A DNA stretch of 47,680 nucleotides from Bacillota bacterium (GTDB lineage: Bacteria > Bacillota > Desulfitobacteriia > Desulfitobacteriales > Desulfitobacteriaceae): NCBI GenBank assembly GCA_030706025.1, contig JAUZPJ010000002.1, positions 1 through 47,680 of the forward strand, read 5' to 3'. The position numbers were made by a program, and so were the translations under genes. Shown one piece after another: positions 8,541-19,431 of the stretch; position 1 is the first letter of the stretch; each line of letters starts with the position of its first letter. A model generated the notes under the pieces. It did not search any database, was not told where the DNA came from, and worked only from the letters and a program-made list of their open reading frames with translations.

Positions 8541-8570
8541 AAAAAAGGAAGGGATAAAATCCCTTCCTTT
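8541..8570 (-). terminator. Strong terminator after rpsI
   Basis: A perfect 11-bp stem, AAGGAAGGGAT with ATCCCTTCCTT, a three-base loop, and a run of T on the minus strand, 35 bases past the rpsI stop. It ends the ribosomal superoperon. Confidence 0.9.
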
Positions 8571-8604
8571 TCGAACATAATTTGTAAGGAGTAACCCGCA
8601 CTTC

Positions 8605-9000
8605 TTAACGTTTTGAGAATTGTGGAGCCTTACGAGCTTTCTTCAAGCCATATTTGCGACGTTCCTTCATGCGTGGGTCACGTGTCAGGAAACCAGCTCT
8701 TTTCAAACTTGGACGGAGACTAATATCCGCCTTCAACAAGGCACGTGCAACGCCCAAGCGAATAGCACCAGCTTGGCCCGTCGTACCCCCTCCGTGAGCA
8801 AGAGCGATAACATCATACTTAGCAAGTGTATCTGTTATGGTAAAAGGTTGTTGTACAATCATTTCCAGTGTTTTCTTGCCGAAGTACTCCGCTAATTCAC
8901 GTTTATTAATAATAAACTTTCCTTCACCGGGAATAAGGCGAACGCGTGCAATTGCATTTTTGCGTCGTCCTGTTGCAGCATATTGTAATTGAGTTGCCAT
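8605..9000 (-). CDS. rpsI: 30S ribosomal protein S9
   Basis: A 131-residue small-subunit protein whose basic C-terminal tail ([12 protein letters not shown]) reaches towards the P-site tRNA. The N-terminus carries the family motif [14 protein letters not shown], and [19 protein letters not shown] is conserved in the middle. AAGGAGG precedes the ATG. It follows rplM after 23 bases, the usual rplM-rpsI pair, and is closed by the strong hairpin downstream. Confidence 0.98.
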   Translation of the reverse strand: MATQLQYAATGRRKNAIARVRLIPGEGKFIINKRELAEYFGKKTLEMIVQQPFTITDTLAKYDVIALAHGGGTTGQAGAIRLGVARALLKADISLRPSLKRAGFLTRDPRMKERRKYGLKKARKAPQFSKR

Positions 9001-9023
9001 GTTTAACTTCCTCCTTCCTAAAT

Positions 9024-9455
9024 CTATTGAATGGTCCAGATTTCAGGTTGTTGAGCTTGATGGGGGTGTGATTCTCCCTTGTACACTTTTAATTTGGTGT
9101 ACATTTGGGCGCCCAACTTGTTATGAGGAAGCATTCCCTTCACGGCATGTTCCATAGCTCGTTCAGGCATTGTTTGCATCAGTTTCTTGTAAGGAACTTC
9201 TTTCAACCCACCGGGATAACCAGAGTGACGACGATACAATTTGTCGTTAAGTTTGTTACCTGTTAACACCAATTTTTCAGCATTAATAATAATAACATGA
9301 TCCCCAGTGTCAACATTAGGGGTGAATGTCGGTTTATGTTTACCTCTCAGGAGACGTGCTGCTTCAGTAGCGATACGACCCAAGGGGATTCCCGCTGCGT
9401 CAATGATATACCATTTGCGATCTTGGTCTTGTGCTTTCGCAAAGAACGTGGTCAT
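9024..9455 (-). CDS. rplM: 50S ribosomal protein L13
   Basis: A 143-residue early-assembly protein of the large subunit, bound to 23S rRNA. The motifs [16 protein letters not shown] at the start, HVIIINAEK and YRHSGYPGG are typical. GGAGGG precedes the ATG. It is the first gene of the rplM-rpsI unit, which has its own promoter and a structured leader, and so is probably regulated apart from the upstream ribosomal genes. Confidence 0.98.
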   Translation of the reverse strand: MTTFFAKAQDQDRKWYIIDAAGIPLGRIATEAARLLRGKHKPTFTPNVDTGDHVIIINAEKLVLTGNKLNDKLYRRHSGYPGGLKEVPYKKLMQTMPERAMEHAVKGMLPHNKLGAQMYTKLKVYKGESHPHQAQQPEIWTIQ

Positions 9456-9499
9456 GACTTTCCCTCCAATTAGCAGTATTCTGTTTTTTATTCACACTT

Positions 9500-9562
9500 G
9501 CATGGGGCTCAATCATGCTCGCGGCATTCCTTGATTATGGGGCTCAATCACAGTCAAGGAAT
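9500..9562 (-). promoter_or_regulatory. Tandem stem-loop leader of rplM (L13 leader candidate)
   Basis: Two hairpins in a row on the minus strand share the loop sequence ATTGAGCCC. The first has a 9-bp stem ATTCCTTGA/TCAAGGAAT (9526-9562), the second a 5-bp stem GCATG/CATGC (9500-9518). They lie in the roughly 117-base leader between the promoter and rplM. An L13 leader motif is known in Firmicutes; I believe this is it but could not run the covariance model. Confidence 0.7.
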
Positions 9563-9578
9563 AAAAACTCATGATAGT

Positions 9579-9607
9579 ATTTTATTTAAATTCTAATCAA
9601 ATGTCAA
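9579..9607 (-). promoter_or_regulatory. rplM-rpsI promoter
   Basis: TTGACA, 17 bases, TAAAAT on the minus strand, giving a start near 9572. The -35 is a perfect consensus and the -10 has five of six matches. Confidence 0.8.
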
Positions 9608-9622
9608 GTAATTTTGGTTTAC

Positions 9623-10402
9623 TTATATGAGTTCGGGAAAAACATCAAATGGACTTTCTTCCGAATAATTTACATACACAAGATTTAAACCCTTTGCTGG
9701 AGCAATCTCACGAGCCCGTTTGCGTTCATGACTTGCTATTATATCCGGAATTTCAGTTGGTAAAATCCGACCTTTACCCACATCAATCAGTGTCCCAACC
9801 AGGATACGTACCATGTGATATAAAAAACCGTCTCCCACACAAGAAACTGTGATTATACCCTGCTCTTCTTTGACCTTACAGCGATACAGTGTTCGTTCAA
9901 ATGTTTTACTTGAGCCACCGGCTGCGGCAAATGTTTTAAAATTATGTCTGCCTTCCAGAAAACTTGCCGCCCCTTGCATTTTGGCTACATTTAAGGGAAC
10001 AGGAACATGGAAAGCATAAAGCCGTTTAAACACATCAGGAATAGGACGGTTATCCACCTGGTAATCATAGCGTTTCCACTTCGCCGACCATCGTGCATTA
10101 AAATCATCCGGTACGCAGTTTGCACGGAGTATGCGTATATCCCTAGGCAGTAAGCTGTTAAAAGCTTTCGGAATCTTTCCTTCCGGAATTCTTGTGGAAG
10201 TCATAAAGTTGACCACTTGACCTAAGGCATGTACGCCCTTATCCGTCCGGCCTGCAGTGGCTATTGTTACTTCTTCCTCAACTAACTTCCTCCAGATCCC
10301 TTCTAAAGTTCCCTGAATCGTGGGGCCATGAGTTTCATCCTGACGCTGGAAACCATGATAGTTTGTCCCATCATAGGCCACTATAAGCTGAATGTTTCGC
10401 AT
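9623..10402 (-). CDS. truA: tRNA pseudouridine(38-40) synthase
   Basis: Converts uridines 38-40 of the tRNA anticodon stem to pseudouridine. The 259-residue protein begins IQLIVAYDGTNYHGFQ and has the catalytic aspartate in AGRTDKGVHALGQV, plus the conserved YHMVRILVGTLIDVG near the C-terminus. The ATG at 10402 has AGGATAGG upstream. It follows ecfT after 40 bases, the common ecfA-ecfT-truA-rplM-rpsI order of Firmicutes. The rplM promoter region begins just after its stop. Confidence 0.96.
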   Translation of the reverse strand: MRNIQLIVAYDGTNYHGFQRQDETHGPTIQGTLEGIWRKLVEEEVTIATAGRTDKGVHALGQVVNFMTSTRIPEGKIPKAFNSLLPRDIRILRANCVPDDFNARWSAKWKRYDYQVDNRPIPDVFKRLYAFHVPVPLNVAKMQGAASFLEGRHNFKTFAAAGGSSKTFERTLYRCKVKEEQGIITVSCVGDGFLYHMVRILVGTLIDVGKGRILPTEIPDIIASHERKRAREIAPAKGLNLVYVNYSEESPFDVFPELI

Positions 10403-10442
10403 AAATTCACCTATCCTCCTAACTTAAGGATTCGGATTAGAT

Positions 10443-11207
10443 CTATTTCAATACCAAAAGAACAAATATCCAACATCCCAAAATTACCGCGCCCACGCGA
10501 TCCTGAGAGGTCCTTTCATGCATCATGAGAGTTCGATAATTGCCCGAAGCATATCCTCTCAAGGTCAGGTTTTCCGCCAGCTCTTCCGCCCGCCTTAAGC
10601 TTAATAGGATAAGTGGTACAATAAGCTGAATAAGTTCCCGAGATCGTTCAAGCCACGAAGATGGCCACTCGCCTTTAAGGGCTCTGACTTTCCAAATAAG
10701 TGTTGCCTCTTCAATAATAAGAGGAATAAATCTCAATGTTAGCGTAAGTAAAAGTGCGAAATCCGCGGCTTTCGGAGTAATTGGAATAAGGGGGTTCAAG
10801 AAATATGCTATCCCTGATCCTTGTTCTAAGGGCATCGTTACCGCCGTAAAAAGTCGAGTCAAACCAAAAACGAGAATAACTCTCCATAGCATTATAATGG
10901 CTTGCAATAGCCCCTCTTGTGACCAATGGCCCTGCCATACTGCTCTGTTTTCAGGCCAAACCCATCCCGCAGCTAGACCGTAAAACAAGCCCATCCAGAT
11001 CATTACAACAATGAGTGAACGGTATAGCTTAAAGGGGGTATGACTTAAAAACACTAGCCCAAGCAGTACCAAAGAATTAAGTGTGAGTCCCTGCCACCCA
11101 ATCACCGTCATTGAAAGGGATATAATAGCCAACCCAGCAACTTTTAACCTCGGATCAAGACAATGCAGTAAACTGTTACCAGGCCAGTAGAGTTCGAAGC
11201 CTTTAAT
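10443..11207 (-). CDS. ecfT: ECF transporter transmembrane protein EcfT, probably starting at ATT
   Basis: The membrane coupling subunit of an energy-coupling factor importer; it links the ATPases to a substrate-binding S protein. The ORF track gives 229 residues from a TTG at 11132, but the frame is open for 25 more codons and encodes LLHCLDPRLKV, the conserved EcfT N-terminal motif, so the true start lies upstream. A stop (TAA) at 11208-11210 bounds it, and the first codon after it, ATT at 11207, is eight bases after a perfect AGGAGG. No ATG, GTG or TTG exists between them. The resulting 254 residues fit the family. The C-terminal SLRRAEELAENLTLRGY is the coupling motif. It follows ecfA after 14 bases. 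Confidence 0.88.
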   Translation of the reverse strand: MKGFELYWPGNSLLHCLDPRLKVAGLAIISLSMTVIGWQGLTLNSLVLLGLVFLSHTPFKLYRSLIVVMIWMGLFYGLAAGWVWPENRAVWQGHWSQEGLLQAIIMLWRVILVFGLTRLFTAVTMPLEQGSGIAYFLNPLIPITPKAADFALLLTLTLRFIPLIIEEATLIWKVRALKGEWPSSWLERSRELIQLIVPLILLSLRRAEELAENLTLRGYASGNYRTLMMHERTSQDRVGAVILGCWIFVLLVLK

Positions 11208-11221
11208 TTAAAACTCCTCCT

Positions 11222-12685
11222 TTAGAAGCGCACTCCAGCCGCTCGAAATTGCTCGAGATGCTCTTTCCAACACTGCTTAGAACAGTCCAACACTACCTTC
11301 CCGCCTTCAACTAACCAAAGTCGGTCAGCATCCTGCAAAACATCTCTTAAGTCGTGAGTTACATACATGATTGTTATATCCTTCAGTTCGGATATCATAG
11401 TCTGAATTCTGCGGCGGCTCGCTGAATCGAGTCCGAGGAGTGGTTCGTCCATAAGAAGAATCTCAGGATTTGTTCTCAAAGCCGCGGCTAACGCAACCCT
11501 CTGTCGTTCACCCCCACTCAACTGTTCAGGAGCATAATCTAACAAGTTTCCGACCAAACCGAATTTGCCCAAATAAGACAGCCTACTTGACCTATTGTTT
11601 TCTAGCTCTCGTTTTGCTTCCCCAAAATAAACTTCCTGGTAGGCTGTTCGTCCAATCAAATATTCTCCAGCTTCTTGAAGAACCAAACGAACCTCTTTAC
11701 GCCAATCATTCAAAATTACTTTCGTAATTGGTGCTCCAAATCCAAGAATCTGTCCCTCTGTAGGCATTATAAGCCCAATTGCACTTTCTAATAAAGTCGT
11801 TTTGCCTGAACCTGAAGGACCAACAATTCCTATAAACTCTCCTGCTTTTACGGCTTTATTCAACTGTAAACGAGTTGAGAAGTTGGTCTGCTTCCATTCG
11901 AGCACAGGCCGAGAGCTGTTTTTCGATTCAATTACAGGATGAGTTACCCTCTCATTGGACATCGTCTCAACTTGATGTCCTGATCGCTTACCGGAAGGGC
12001 CGTAAAGAGCATATAACTCTTTAGAGGAAAATGCCTCGCGCGGGATGCCCTTGTCCACAAGTTTCCCATGTTCAAGAACCAATAAACGATCGGCGTGGCT
12101 AGCAAGTTCGATATCATGAGTAATCCAAAGTTGCCCTGTTTCTGCACGCGCCTGGAATAAAAGTTTGAGCACGTTGGCTTGCGCTCGTGCATCAAGCATA
12201 GTTAAGCCTTCATCTAAAATTAAGAACGAAGGTTGCAGTGCCAGAATCGCCGCAGTCACAAGTCTTTGCCTTTCCCCGCCTGATAGTGTCGCTGGAGACT
12301 GATCCTCTTTACCAGCTAGTCCAACAAAAGAGGCCAACTCTTTCACTTTACGTCTTACCTCCAGAGTATCCAACCCAAGATTTAAAAGACCGAAGCCTAA
12401 TTCTTCAGCGACTGTTACACCAATCGTTTGCCGCATTGGATGTTGCCCTACGAGTCCAATTTCCTGCCAACGCTTAACCTTATTCCAAGCACAAGGGGAG
12501 CCATCAACTATCAGACTGATCTCCCCATGATCTGGCTCAGTTAACCCTACTAAGAGACGCGCCAATGTTGATTTCCCAGAACCATTAGCGCCCATAAGCG
12601 CAATGACCTCGCCTTGGTGCCAGTCAATATTAACTCCATTCAATATATCACGATAATGGATGTCCCGCACTTTGAGGATTTTCAT
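11222..12685 (-). CDS. ecfA: ECF transporter ATPase, fused EcfA1-EcfA2
   Basis: A 487-residue protein with two complete ABC ATPase domains that powers ECF uptake of a vitamin or metal. Domain 1 (about 1-230) has GANGSGKST, LSGGERQRL, LDEGLTMLDA and WITHD; domain 2 (about 262-487) has GPSGSGKTT, LSGGERQRV, MDEPLLGLDS and YVTHD. A linker at about 230-260 is rich in Ser and charged residues. In most Firmicutes these are two genes at this same locus, so this appears to be a fusion; the 'MLD' and 'GLD' Walker B endings match EcfA1 and EcfA2 respectively. No frameshift is needed to read through. No S component is in the window, as expected for a shared module. Confidence 0.93.
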   Translation of the reverse strand: MKILKVRDIHYRDILNGVNIDWHQGEVIALMGANGSGKSTLARLLVGLTEPDHGEISLIVDGSPCAWNKVKRWQEIGLVGQHPMRQTIGVTVAEELGFGLLNLGLDTLEVRRKVKELASFVGLAGKEDQSPATLSGGERQRLVTAAILALQPSFLILDEGLTMLDARAQANVLKLLFQARAETGQLWITHDIELASHADRLLVLEHGKLVDKGIPREAFSSKELYALYGPSGKRSGHQVETMSNERVTHPVIESKNSSRPVLEWKQTNFSTRLQLNKAVKAGEFIGIVGPSGSGKTTLLESAIGLIMPTEGQILGFGAPITKVILNDWRKEVRLVLQEAGEYLIGRTAYQEVYFGEAKRELENNRSSRLSYLGKFGLVGNLLDYAPEQLSGGERQRVALAAALRTNPEILLMDEPLLGLDSASRRRIQTMISELKDITIMYVTHDLRDVLQDADRLWLVEGGKVVLDCSKQCWKEHLEQFRAAGVRF

Positions 12686-12715
12686 TGGACAAAATCACTC
12701 TCCTAGCATAACGGC

Positions 12716-12757
12716 AAAGGCCGGGCATGCTTAAACAACGTAAGCAACCCGGCCTTT
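12716..12757 (-). terminator. Long hairpin between rplQ and ecfA
   Basis: AAAGGCCGGG pairs with CCCGGCCTTT, with a smaller inner stem GCTTA/TAAGC. The T tail is only three bases, so it may be a partial terminator or an mRNA processing or stability structure that lowers ecfA-ecfT expression relative to the ribosomal genes. Confidence 0.55.
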
Positions 12758-12768
12758 AACAACTTGCT

Positions 12769-13107
12769 TTATACAAGTTCGATGATTACCATTGTCGCAG
12801 CATCCCCCCGACGTAAGCCGAGCTTCATAATGCGAGTATAGCCGCCTTGACGGTCAGCGTATTTCGGCGCAATGGTTTCAAACAGCTTCTTAACAACATC
12901 TTCATCCATGAGATAAGCCATCGACATACGACGTGCAGCTAAATCCCCTTGTTTGCCAAGTGAAATCATCTTTTCAGCAATAGCATTAAGTTCTTTAGCA
13001 CGTGCTTCTGTCGTTTGAATACGTTCATGTCTTAACAGGGAAGTTACAATATTACGCAACATTGCCCCGCGATGACCCGTGTTTTTTCCCAACTTGCGGT
13101 AAGCCAA
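12769..13107 (-). CDS. rplQ: 50S ribosomal protein L17
   Basis: A 112-residue large-subunit protein near the peptide exit. The N-terminus [18 protein letters not shown] and the C-terminal [17 protein letters not shown] are diagnostic. It starts at TTG (13107), with GGAGGGG seven bases upstream; no ATG gives the family N-terminus. It ends the alpha-operon part and is followed by a long hairpin. Confidence 0.97.
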   Translation of the reverse strand: MAYRKLGKNTGHRGAMLRNIVTSLLRHERIQTTEARAKELNAIAEKMISLGKQGDLAARRMSMAYLMDEDVVKKLFETIAPKYADRQGGYTRIMKLGLRRGDAATMVIIELV

Positions 13108-13132
13108 TTACATTCCCCTCCTTTGCACCGAA

Positions 13133-14080
13133 TTAATCTTCAGCCGGACGGAACGATAAACCTAAGTCTTTAAGTTTAAATTCCACTTCTTCCAAAGACT
13201 TGCGACCAAGGTTACGTACTTTGATCATATCTTCTTCCGTTTTTTGAGTCAGCTCTTCAACCGAGTTAATCCCTGCCCTTTTCAGGCAGTTATAGGATCG
13301 AACGGACAGATCAAGTTCCTCAATCGTCATCTCAAGGATTTTATCTTTGGCTTCCTCTTCCTTTTCCACCATAATCTCAACATTATTGAGTTTATCAGTG
13401 AGTCCCATAAACAGACGCAGGTGATCACTCAGAATTCTAGCGGCCGTGCTGGTAGCCTCTTCAGGAGAGATACTGCCATTAGACCATGCCTCAAGGGTTA
13501 ACTTGTCATAGTCCGTGATTTGCCCAACCCGCGTAGCTTCTACTGTGTAGTTAACCTTGTATATCGGGGCGAAGATGGAGTCAATAGGAATAACTCCGAT
13601 GACATGATCTGGTTTCTTATTTTTATCTGCAGAAACATAGCCACGACCACGTTCTACCGTCATTTCCATAAATAAACGGCCATCGCGATCTAATGTGGCG
13701 ATCTTCAAATCTTCGTTCAGAACCTCAATGTCAGGGTCAGTGATTATATCTCTAGCTGTGACAACCCCTTCATTTTGAGATTCAATGCGAATTACCCGAG
13801 GTTCATCTGTATAGCCTTTTAGAGCAAGGGACTTTAGATTGAGAATAATGTCCGTAACGTCTTCCAAAACACCCGGAATCGTGGAAAACTCGTGCTGTAC
13901 CCCTTCAATTTTTACCGATGTCACCGCTGATCCTGGAAGAGAAGATAACAGGATCCGCCTCAGGGAATTCCCCAAGGTAATTCCATATCCTCTTTCCAGT
14001 GGTTCAACTACGAATTTTGCATAGGAGTCATCTTCAGAACGCTCGACACACTCGATTCTGGGCTTCTCGATTTCTAACAT
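13133..14080 (-). CDS. rpoA: DNA-directed RNA polymerase subunit alpha
   Basis: The assembly platform of RNA polymerase: the N-terminal domain dimerises and binds beta and beta', the C-terminal domain contacts DNA and activators. With the ATG at 14080 the protein has 315 residues, beginning [13 protein letters not shown]; the ORF track adds 17 residues before it without a ribosome binding site. The dimerisation motif [20 protein letters not shown] (about 29-48) and the C-terminal helix-hairpin-helix [16 protein letters not shown] and [12 protein letters not shown] are clear. It lies between rpsD and rplQ as in other Firmicutes. Confidence 0.98.
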   Translation of the reverse strand: MLEIEKPRIECVERSEDDSYAKFVVEPLERGYGITLGNSLRRILLSSLPGSAVTSVKIEGVQHEFSTIPGVLEDVTDIILNLKSLALKGYTDEPRVIRIESQNEGVVTARDIITDPDIEVLNEDLKIATLDRDGRLFMEMTVERGRGYVSADKNKKPDHVIGVIPIDSIFAPIYKVNYTVEATRVGQITDYDKLTLEAWSNGSISPEEATSTAARILSDHLRLFMGLTDKLNNVEIMVEKEEEAKDKILEMTIEELDLSVRSYNCLKRAGINSVEELTQKTEEDMIKVRNLGRKSLEEVEFKLKDLGLSFRPAED

Positions 14081-14149
14081 CGGAATGCACCTTCTTTCTC
14101 GAGAACTTGATATACTAACCATCCGACCCATACGGGTAGAACGTCAACA

Positions 14150-14779
14150 TTAACGGGAGTATTTCTCCACGATGAGGTGTTCTTGGATGGGTAGTTGAAT
14201 ATCTTCACGAGTTGGTAGTGCAACAACGGTTCCAGCAGCAGCATTGGCATCCAAGCTTAACCATCCGGGGACTGTCCGTGAACCCAGATTTTCAAGGAGT
14301 TGTTTAATACGTGGTGAACTCTTGCTACCCTCGCGAACAGCAATTACTTCGCCTACACGCACCGAGTAGGAAGGAATGTCAACTTTATGTCCGTTCACAT
14401 TAAAGTGGCCATGATTAACAAGTTGACGAGCTTCCGGACGGGAAGAGGCGAAACCTAAGTGGAAAATCACATTGTCTAAACGACGCTCTAACAGAACAAG
14501 CAAGTTTTCACCTGTTACCCCTTTGCGGCGAGCAGCCTCTTCAAAATAGTGACGGAACTGTTTTTCCATAACGCCATATAAGCGACGTGCTTTTTGTTTT
14601 TCTCGTAACTGAAGTCCATATTCAGTAGGTTTTTTTGCCCGTGCTTGGCCGTGTTGTCCAGGAGCGTAGGCACGACGATCTATCGCACACTTCCCAGTAT
14701 AACAGCGTTCCCCTTTAAGGAATAACTTCAATCCTTCGCGACGGCATAAGCGACAGACTGGTCCAGTATATCTAGCCAT
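14150..14779 (-). CDS. rpsD: 30S ribosomal protein S4, zinc-binding form
   Basis: A primary assembly protein of the small subunit and part of the mRNA entry site. The start at 14779 has a perfect AGGAGGTG; the ORF-track start is 16 codons too early. The 209-residue product carries four cysteines, C9, C12, C26 and C31, marking the zinc-ribbon (C+) form. The S4 RNA-binding domain [20 protein letters not shown] is in the middle. It sits inside the alpha operon, unlike Bacillus subtilis, where rpsD is a separate autoregulated gene. Confidence 0.98.
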   Translation of the reverse strand: MARYTGPVCRLCRREGLKLFLKGERCYTGKCAIDRRAYAPGQHGQARAKKPTEYGLQLREKQKARRLYGVMEKQFRHYFEEAARRKGVTGENLLVLLERRLDNVIFHLGFASSRPEARQLVNHGHFNVNGHKVDIPSYSVRVGEVIAVREGSKSSPRIKQLLENLGSRTVPGWLSLDANAAAGTVVALPTREDIQLPIQEHLIVEKYSR

Positions 14780-14792
14780 GATTAGACACCTC

Positions 14793-15182
14793 CTATACCC
14801 TTCTGCGTTTCGGTGGCCGACAGCCATTGTGTGGTATCGGTGTCACGTCTTTAATCAGATTTACTTCTAAACCTGCAGCTTGCAAGGCACGAATTGCAGC
14901 CTCACGTCCCGCTCCAGGTCCCTTTACATAGCATTCAACATCTTTTAAGCCATGTTCCATAGCGACTTTAGCACAGGTTTCTGCAGCCATTTGGGCGGCA
15001 AACGGTGTGCTCTTACGAGAACCTTTAAACCCAAGGGAACCAGCACTAGACCAAGAAAGTGCATTCCCTTTGGTATCCGTAATGGTCACCATGGTATTGT
15101 TGAACGTGGATTTGATATGTGCAATTCCACTGTCAATATTTTTACGTTCCCGGCGTTTTGTCCGGACAACTTTACGTGCCAT
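14793..15182 (-). CDS. rpsK: 30S ribosomal protein S11
   Basis: A 129-residue platform protein of the 30S subunit, next to the Shine-Dalgarno helix. [17 protein letters not shown] and the C-terminal [18 protein letters not shown] are conserved family signatures. The ATG at 15182 is preceded by a G-rich site. It lies 18 bases after rpsM and 13 before rpsD. Confidence 0.98.
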   Translation of the reverse strand: MARKVVRTKRRERKNIDSGIAHIKSTFNNTMVTITDTKGNALSWSSAGSLGFKGSRKSTPFAAQMAAETCAKVAMEHGLKDVECYVKGPGAGREAAIRALQAAGLEVNLIKDVTPIPHNGCRPPKRRRV

Positions 15183-15200
15183 CTCGGTTATCCCCCCTAA

Positions 15201-15572
15201 TTACTTTTTGCGTTTTGCTCCAACGGTCTTAGCCGGACCCTTACGAGTACGGGCATTGGTCTTCGTGCGCTGACCACGAACAGGCAGTCCGCGACGGTGG
15301 CGCAAGCCACGATAGGAACCAATTTCCATAAGCCGTTTGATATTGAGGGAAACTTCGCGACGCAAGTCGCCTTCAATCTTGTACTCTTTATCGATAACTT
15401 CCCGAAGCTTGCTGACTTCGTCTTCTGACAAGTCACGCACTCGGACATCCGGGCTTACGCCCGATTTGGCGAGGATCTTATGCGAAGTTGGCAATCCTAT
15501 ACCATAAATATAGGTGAGAGCAACCTCTAAGCGTTTCTCGCGCGGTAAGTCAACTCCAGCGATACGTGCCAT
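15201..15572 (-). CDS. rpsM: 30S ribosomal protein S13
   Basis: A 123-residue head protein that forms bridges with the 50S subunit. [14 protein letters not shown] at the start, a helix-hairpin-helix region ([15 protein letters not shown]), and [24 protein letters not shown] near the end are typical, followed by a lysine-rich tail. It follows rpmJ and leads rpsK-rpsD-rpoA-rplQ. Confidence 0.98.
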   Translation of the reverse strand: MARIAGVDLPREKRLEVALTYIYGIGLPTSHKILAKSGVSPDVRVRDLSEDEVSKLREVIDKEYKIEGDLRREVSLNIKRLMEIGSYRGLRHRRGLPVRGQRTKTNARTRKGPAKTVGAKRKK

Positions 15573-15688
15573 CTAAAATTTACACCTCCAACTATTTCAG
15601 TTCAGATCAATATAAAAATCGGTGCATTGGAGGACTTACTCCAACCAGCCGCGCAACCGAGATCTTGAGAATTAAGTCTGTTGAACGA

Positions 15689-15802
15689 TTAGCCTTGTCT
15701 TTGCTTGTGTTTCGGATTTTCACAAATAATCATGACCTTACCATGGCGACGAATAACTTTGCATTTTTCACAGATCTTTTTGACAGAAGGCTTTACTTTC
15801 AC
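15689..15802 (-). CDS. rpmJ: 50S ribosomal protein L36
   Basis: Missed by the ORF track because it is only 37 codons. The minus strand from a GTG at 15802 reads [17 protein letters not shown] and ends NPKHKQRQG before TAA. The zinc ligands are C-x2-C, then a later Cys and His in ICENPKH, so it is the zinc-binding form. GGGAGGG lies about six bases upstream of the GTG. Position between infA and rpsM is the standard order. Confidence 0.97.
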   Translation of the reverse strand: MKVKPSVKKICEKCKVIRRHGKVMIICENPKHKQRQG

Positions 15803-15821
15803 CGTAATCCCTCCCTTTGGC

Positions 15822-16040
15822 TTACTTAAACCTATATGTGATTCGCCCACGTGACAGGTCATAAGGGGAAAGCTCCACAGTGACCCGGTCTCCCGGAAGA
15901 ATCCGTATAAAATTCATTCGAATCTTTCCTGAGACGTGAGCAAGAACCTTATGCCCGTTGGCTAGCTCAACCTGAAACATAGCATTGGGCAATGGCTCTA
16001 AGACCTTACCTTCTACTTCAATAACGTCCTCTTTTGACAT
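15822..16040 (-). CDS. infA: Translation initiation factor IF-1
   Basis: A 72-residue OB-fold protein that binds the A site during initiation. [20 protein letters not shown] and the conserved [19 protein letters not shown] identify it. AGGAGGGG precedes the ATG. The next gene is rpmJ, 19 bases on. Many Clostridia have a small KOW-domain gene between map and infA; the 38-base gap here leaves no room for one. Confidence 0.98.
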   Translation of the reverse strand: MSKEDVIEVEGKVLEPLPNAMFQVELANGHKVLAHVSGKIRMNFIRILPGDRVTVELSPYDLSRGRITYRFK

Positions 16041-16078
16041 GGTCGTTCACCCCTCCTCTGACAATCCTATAGCACGCC

Positions 16079-16825
16079 CTAACATCGAGTAAGAATTTCC
16101 AAGCCATTTTCCGTAATCGCAACCGTGTGCTCGAAGTGGGCCGATGGCCGATTATCTTTCGTAACCACAGTCCAGTGATCTTTTAATGTTTTCACTTCAT
16201 ACGTACCCATGTTTACCATGGGTTCAATAGCCAAGGCCATACCTACCTCGAGTCTTGGCCCTCGGCCGGGCTTGCCAAAGTTAGGGATCTGAGGATCCTC
16301 ATGCATGGCGCTCCCAATCCCGTGCCCAACATAATCCCGCACTACCGAAAACCCGTTTGCTTCCACGTGCGTTTGAACCGCATGAGAAACGTCAAAAAGA
16401 CGATTACCTACCTTCGCTTGTGCAATACCCTTCATCAAAGACTCTTCAGTCACCCTTAATAGTTTCAGGAGATCCTCTCCTACTTCACCAATAGGCAAGG
16501 TCACTGCAGCGTCACCGACATATCCATCAAGGATCGCGCCACAATCAATACTTATAATATCTCCAGATTCTAAACACCTTAAACTGGGTATTCCGTGAAC
16601 AACTTGTTCATTAATAGAAGTACACAGAGACGCAGGGAATCCGTTGTAGCCTTTGAACGCAGGTATGGCACCCTTAGAACGAATATATTTCTCAGCTATG
16701 CGATCCAAATCGAGTGTCGTTATACCGGGCTTTGCGTGTTCGCGCATCAGTTCAAGCGTTTCAGCTACAATCCTACCCGCTTTACGCATCCGTTCAATTT
16801 GACTCGCATTTTTAAGCTTAATCAT
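16079..16825 (-). CDS. map: Methionine aminopeptidase, type I
   Basis: Removes the initiator methionine from new proteins using two metal ions. The 248-residue protein has the ligand motifs IISIDCGAILDGYVGDAAVT (two Asp), YVGHGIGSAMHEDP (His), AIEPMVN (Glu) and a final glutamate in SAHFEHTVAI. The ATG at 16825 lies just five bases after the adk stop with only a weak ribosome binding site, so translation is probably coupled to adk. Confidence 0.97.
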   Translation of the reverse strand: MIKLKNASQIERMRKAGRIVAETLELMREHAKPGITTLDLDRIAEKYIRSKGAIPAFKGYNGFPASLCTSINEQVVHGIPSLRCLESGDIISIDCGAILDGYVGDAAVTLPIGEVGEDLLKLLRVTEESLMKGIAQAKVGNRLFDVSHAVQTHVEANGFSVVRDYVGHGIGSAMHEDPQIPNFGKPGRGPRLEVGMALAIEPMVNMGTYEVKTLKDHWTVVTKDNRPSAHFEHTVAITENGLEILTRC

Positions 16826-16830
16826 GGCAA

Positions 16831-18775
<1,945 letters not shown>

Positions 18776-18776
18776 C

Positions 18777-19217
18777 CTATTCCACCTCTACTTTTCCACC
18801 CGCTGCAACGATCTTCTCTGCCGCGGCTGGGCTGACTTTGTCAATCTTGACGGTCAGAGCTTTGGTCAAATTCCCGGTTGCCAGAATCTTCACGCCATCT
18901 TTTAAGGCCTTGAGAAGACCAACTTCAAAGAGGCTTTCTACTGTAACGACATCGCCGTTTTCAAAACGTTCCAAATCACGAACATTTAAGGCTACAATCT
19001 CTTTTCTAGAGATATTATTAAAGCCGCGTTTAGGCATCCTGCGAAACAGTGGATTTTGTCCGCCTTCAAAGCCAGGACGAACACCGCCGCCAGAGCGTGA
19101 GTTTTGACCCTTGTGTCCTTTTCCAGCTGTTTTGCCATTTCCGGATCCAACACCACGGCCCAACCGCTTGGGTGCATGTGTTGACCCTACCGCAGGCTTA
19201 AGTTCATGAAGTTTCAT
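18777..19217 (-). CDS. rplO: 50S ribosomal protein L15
   Basis: A 146-residue late-assembly protein with a long basic glycine-rich N-terminal extension: [37 protein letters not shown] globular C-terminal domain ends [10 protein letters not shown]. It follows rpmD and nearly touches secY. Family identity is unambiguous. Confidence 0.98.
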   Translation of the reverse strand: MKLHELKPAVGSTHAPKRLGRGVGSGNGKTAGKGHKGQNSRSGGGVRPGFEGGQNPLFRRMPKRGFNNISRKEIVALNVRDLERFENGDVVTVESLFEVGLLKALKDGVKILATGNLTKALTVKIDKVSPAAAEKIVAAGGKVEVE

Positions 19218-19236
19218 GCTTTGCCCACACCTCCTT

Positions 19237-19419
19237 CTATTGAGATAGTGTTTCTACGCTAACTAAGTGCATGCATTTATGAACCATCCCTAGAATTCCA
19301 GGGGTGTCCTCATGAACTGCACTTGAACCAACTTTGCCCAAGCCGAGTGCTTGTAACACTCTGTGTTGTGCTTTAGAGTAACCAATGGGGCTCTTTGTCA
19401 GTGTTACTTTTATTTTCAT
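19237..19419 (-). CDS. rpmD: 50S ribosomal protein L30
   Basis: A 60-residue protein beginning [18 protein letters not shown], with [20 protein letters not shown] in the middle, as in other L30 proteins. I use the ATG at 19419, preceded by GGAGGG; the ORF-track TTG is two codons earlier. It lies between rpsE and rplO. Confidence 0.97.
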   Translation of the reverse strand: MKIKVTLTKSPIGYSKAQHRVLQALGLGKVGSSAVHEDTPGILGMVHKCMHLVSVETLSQ

Positions 19420-19431
19420 GACCAACCCTCC

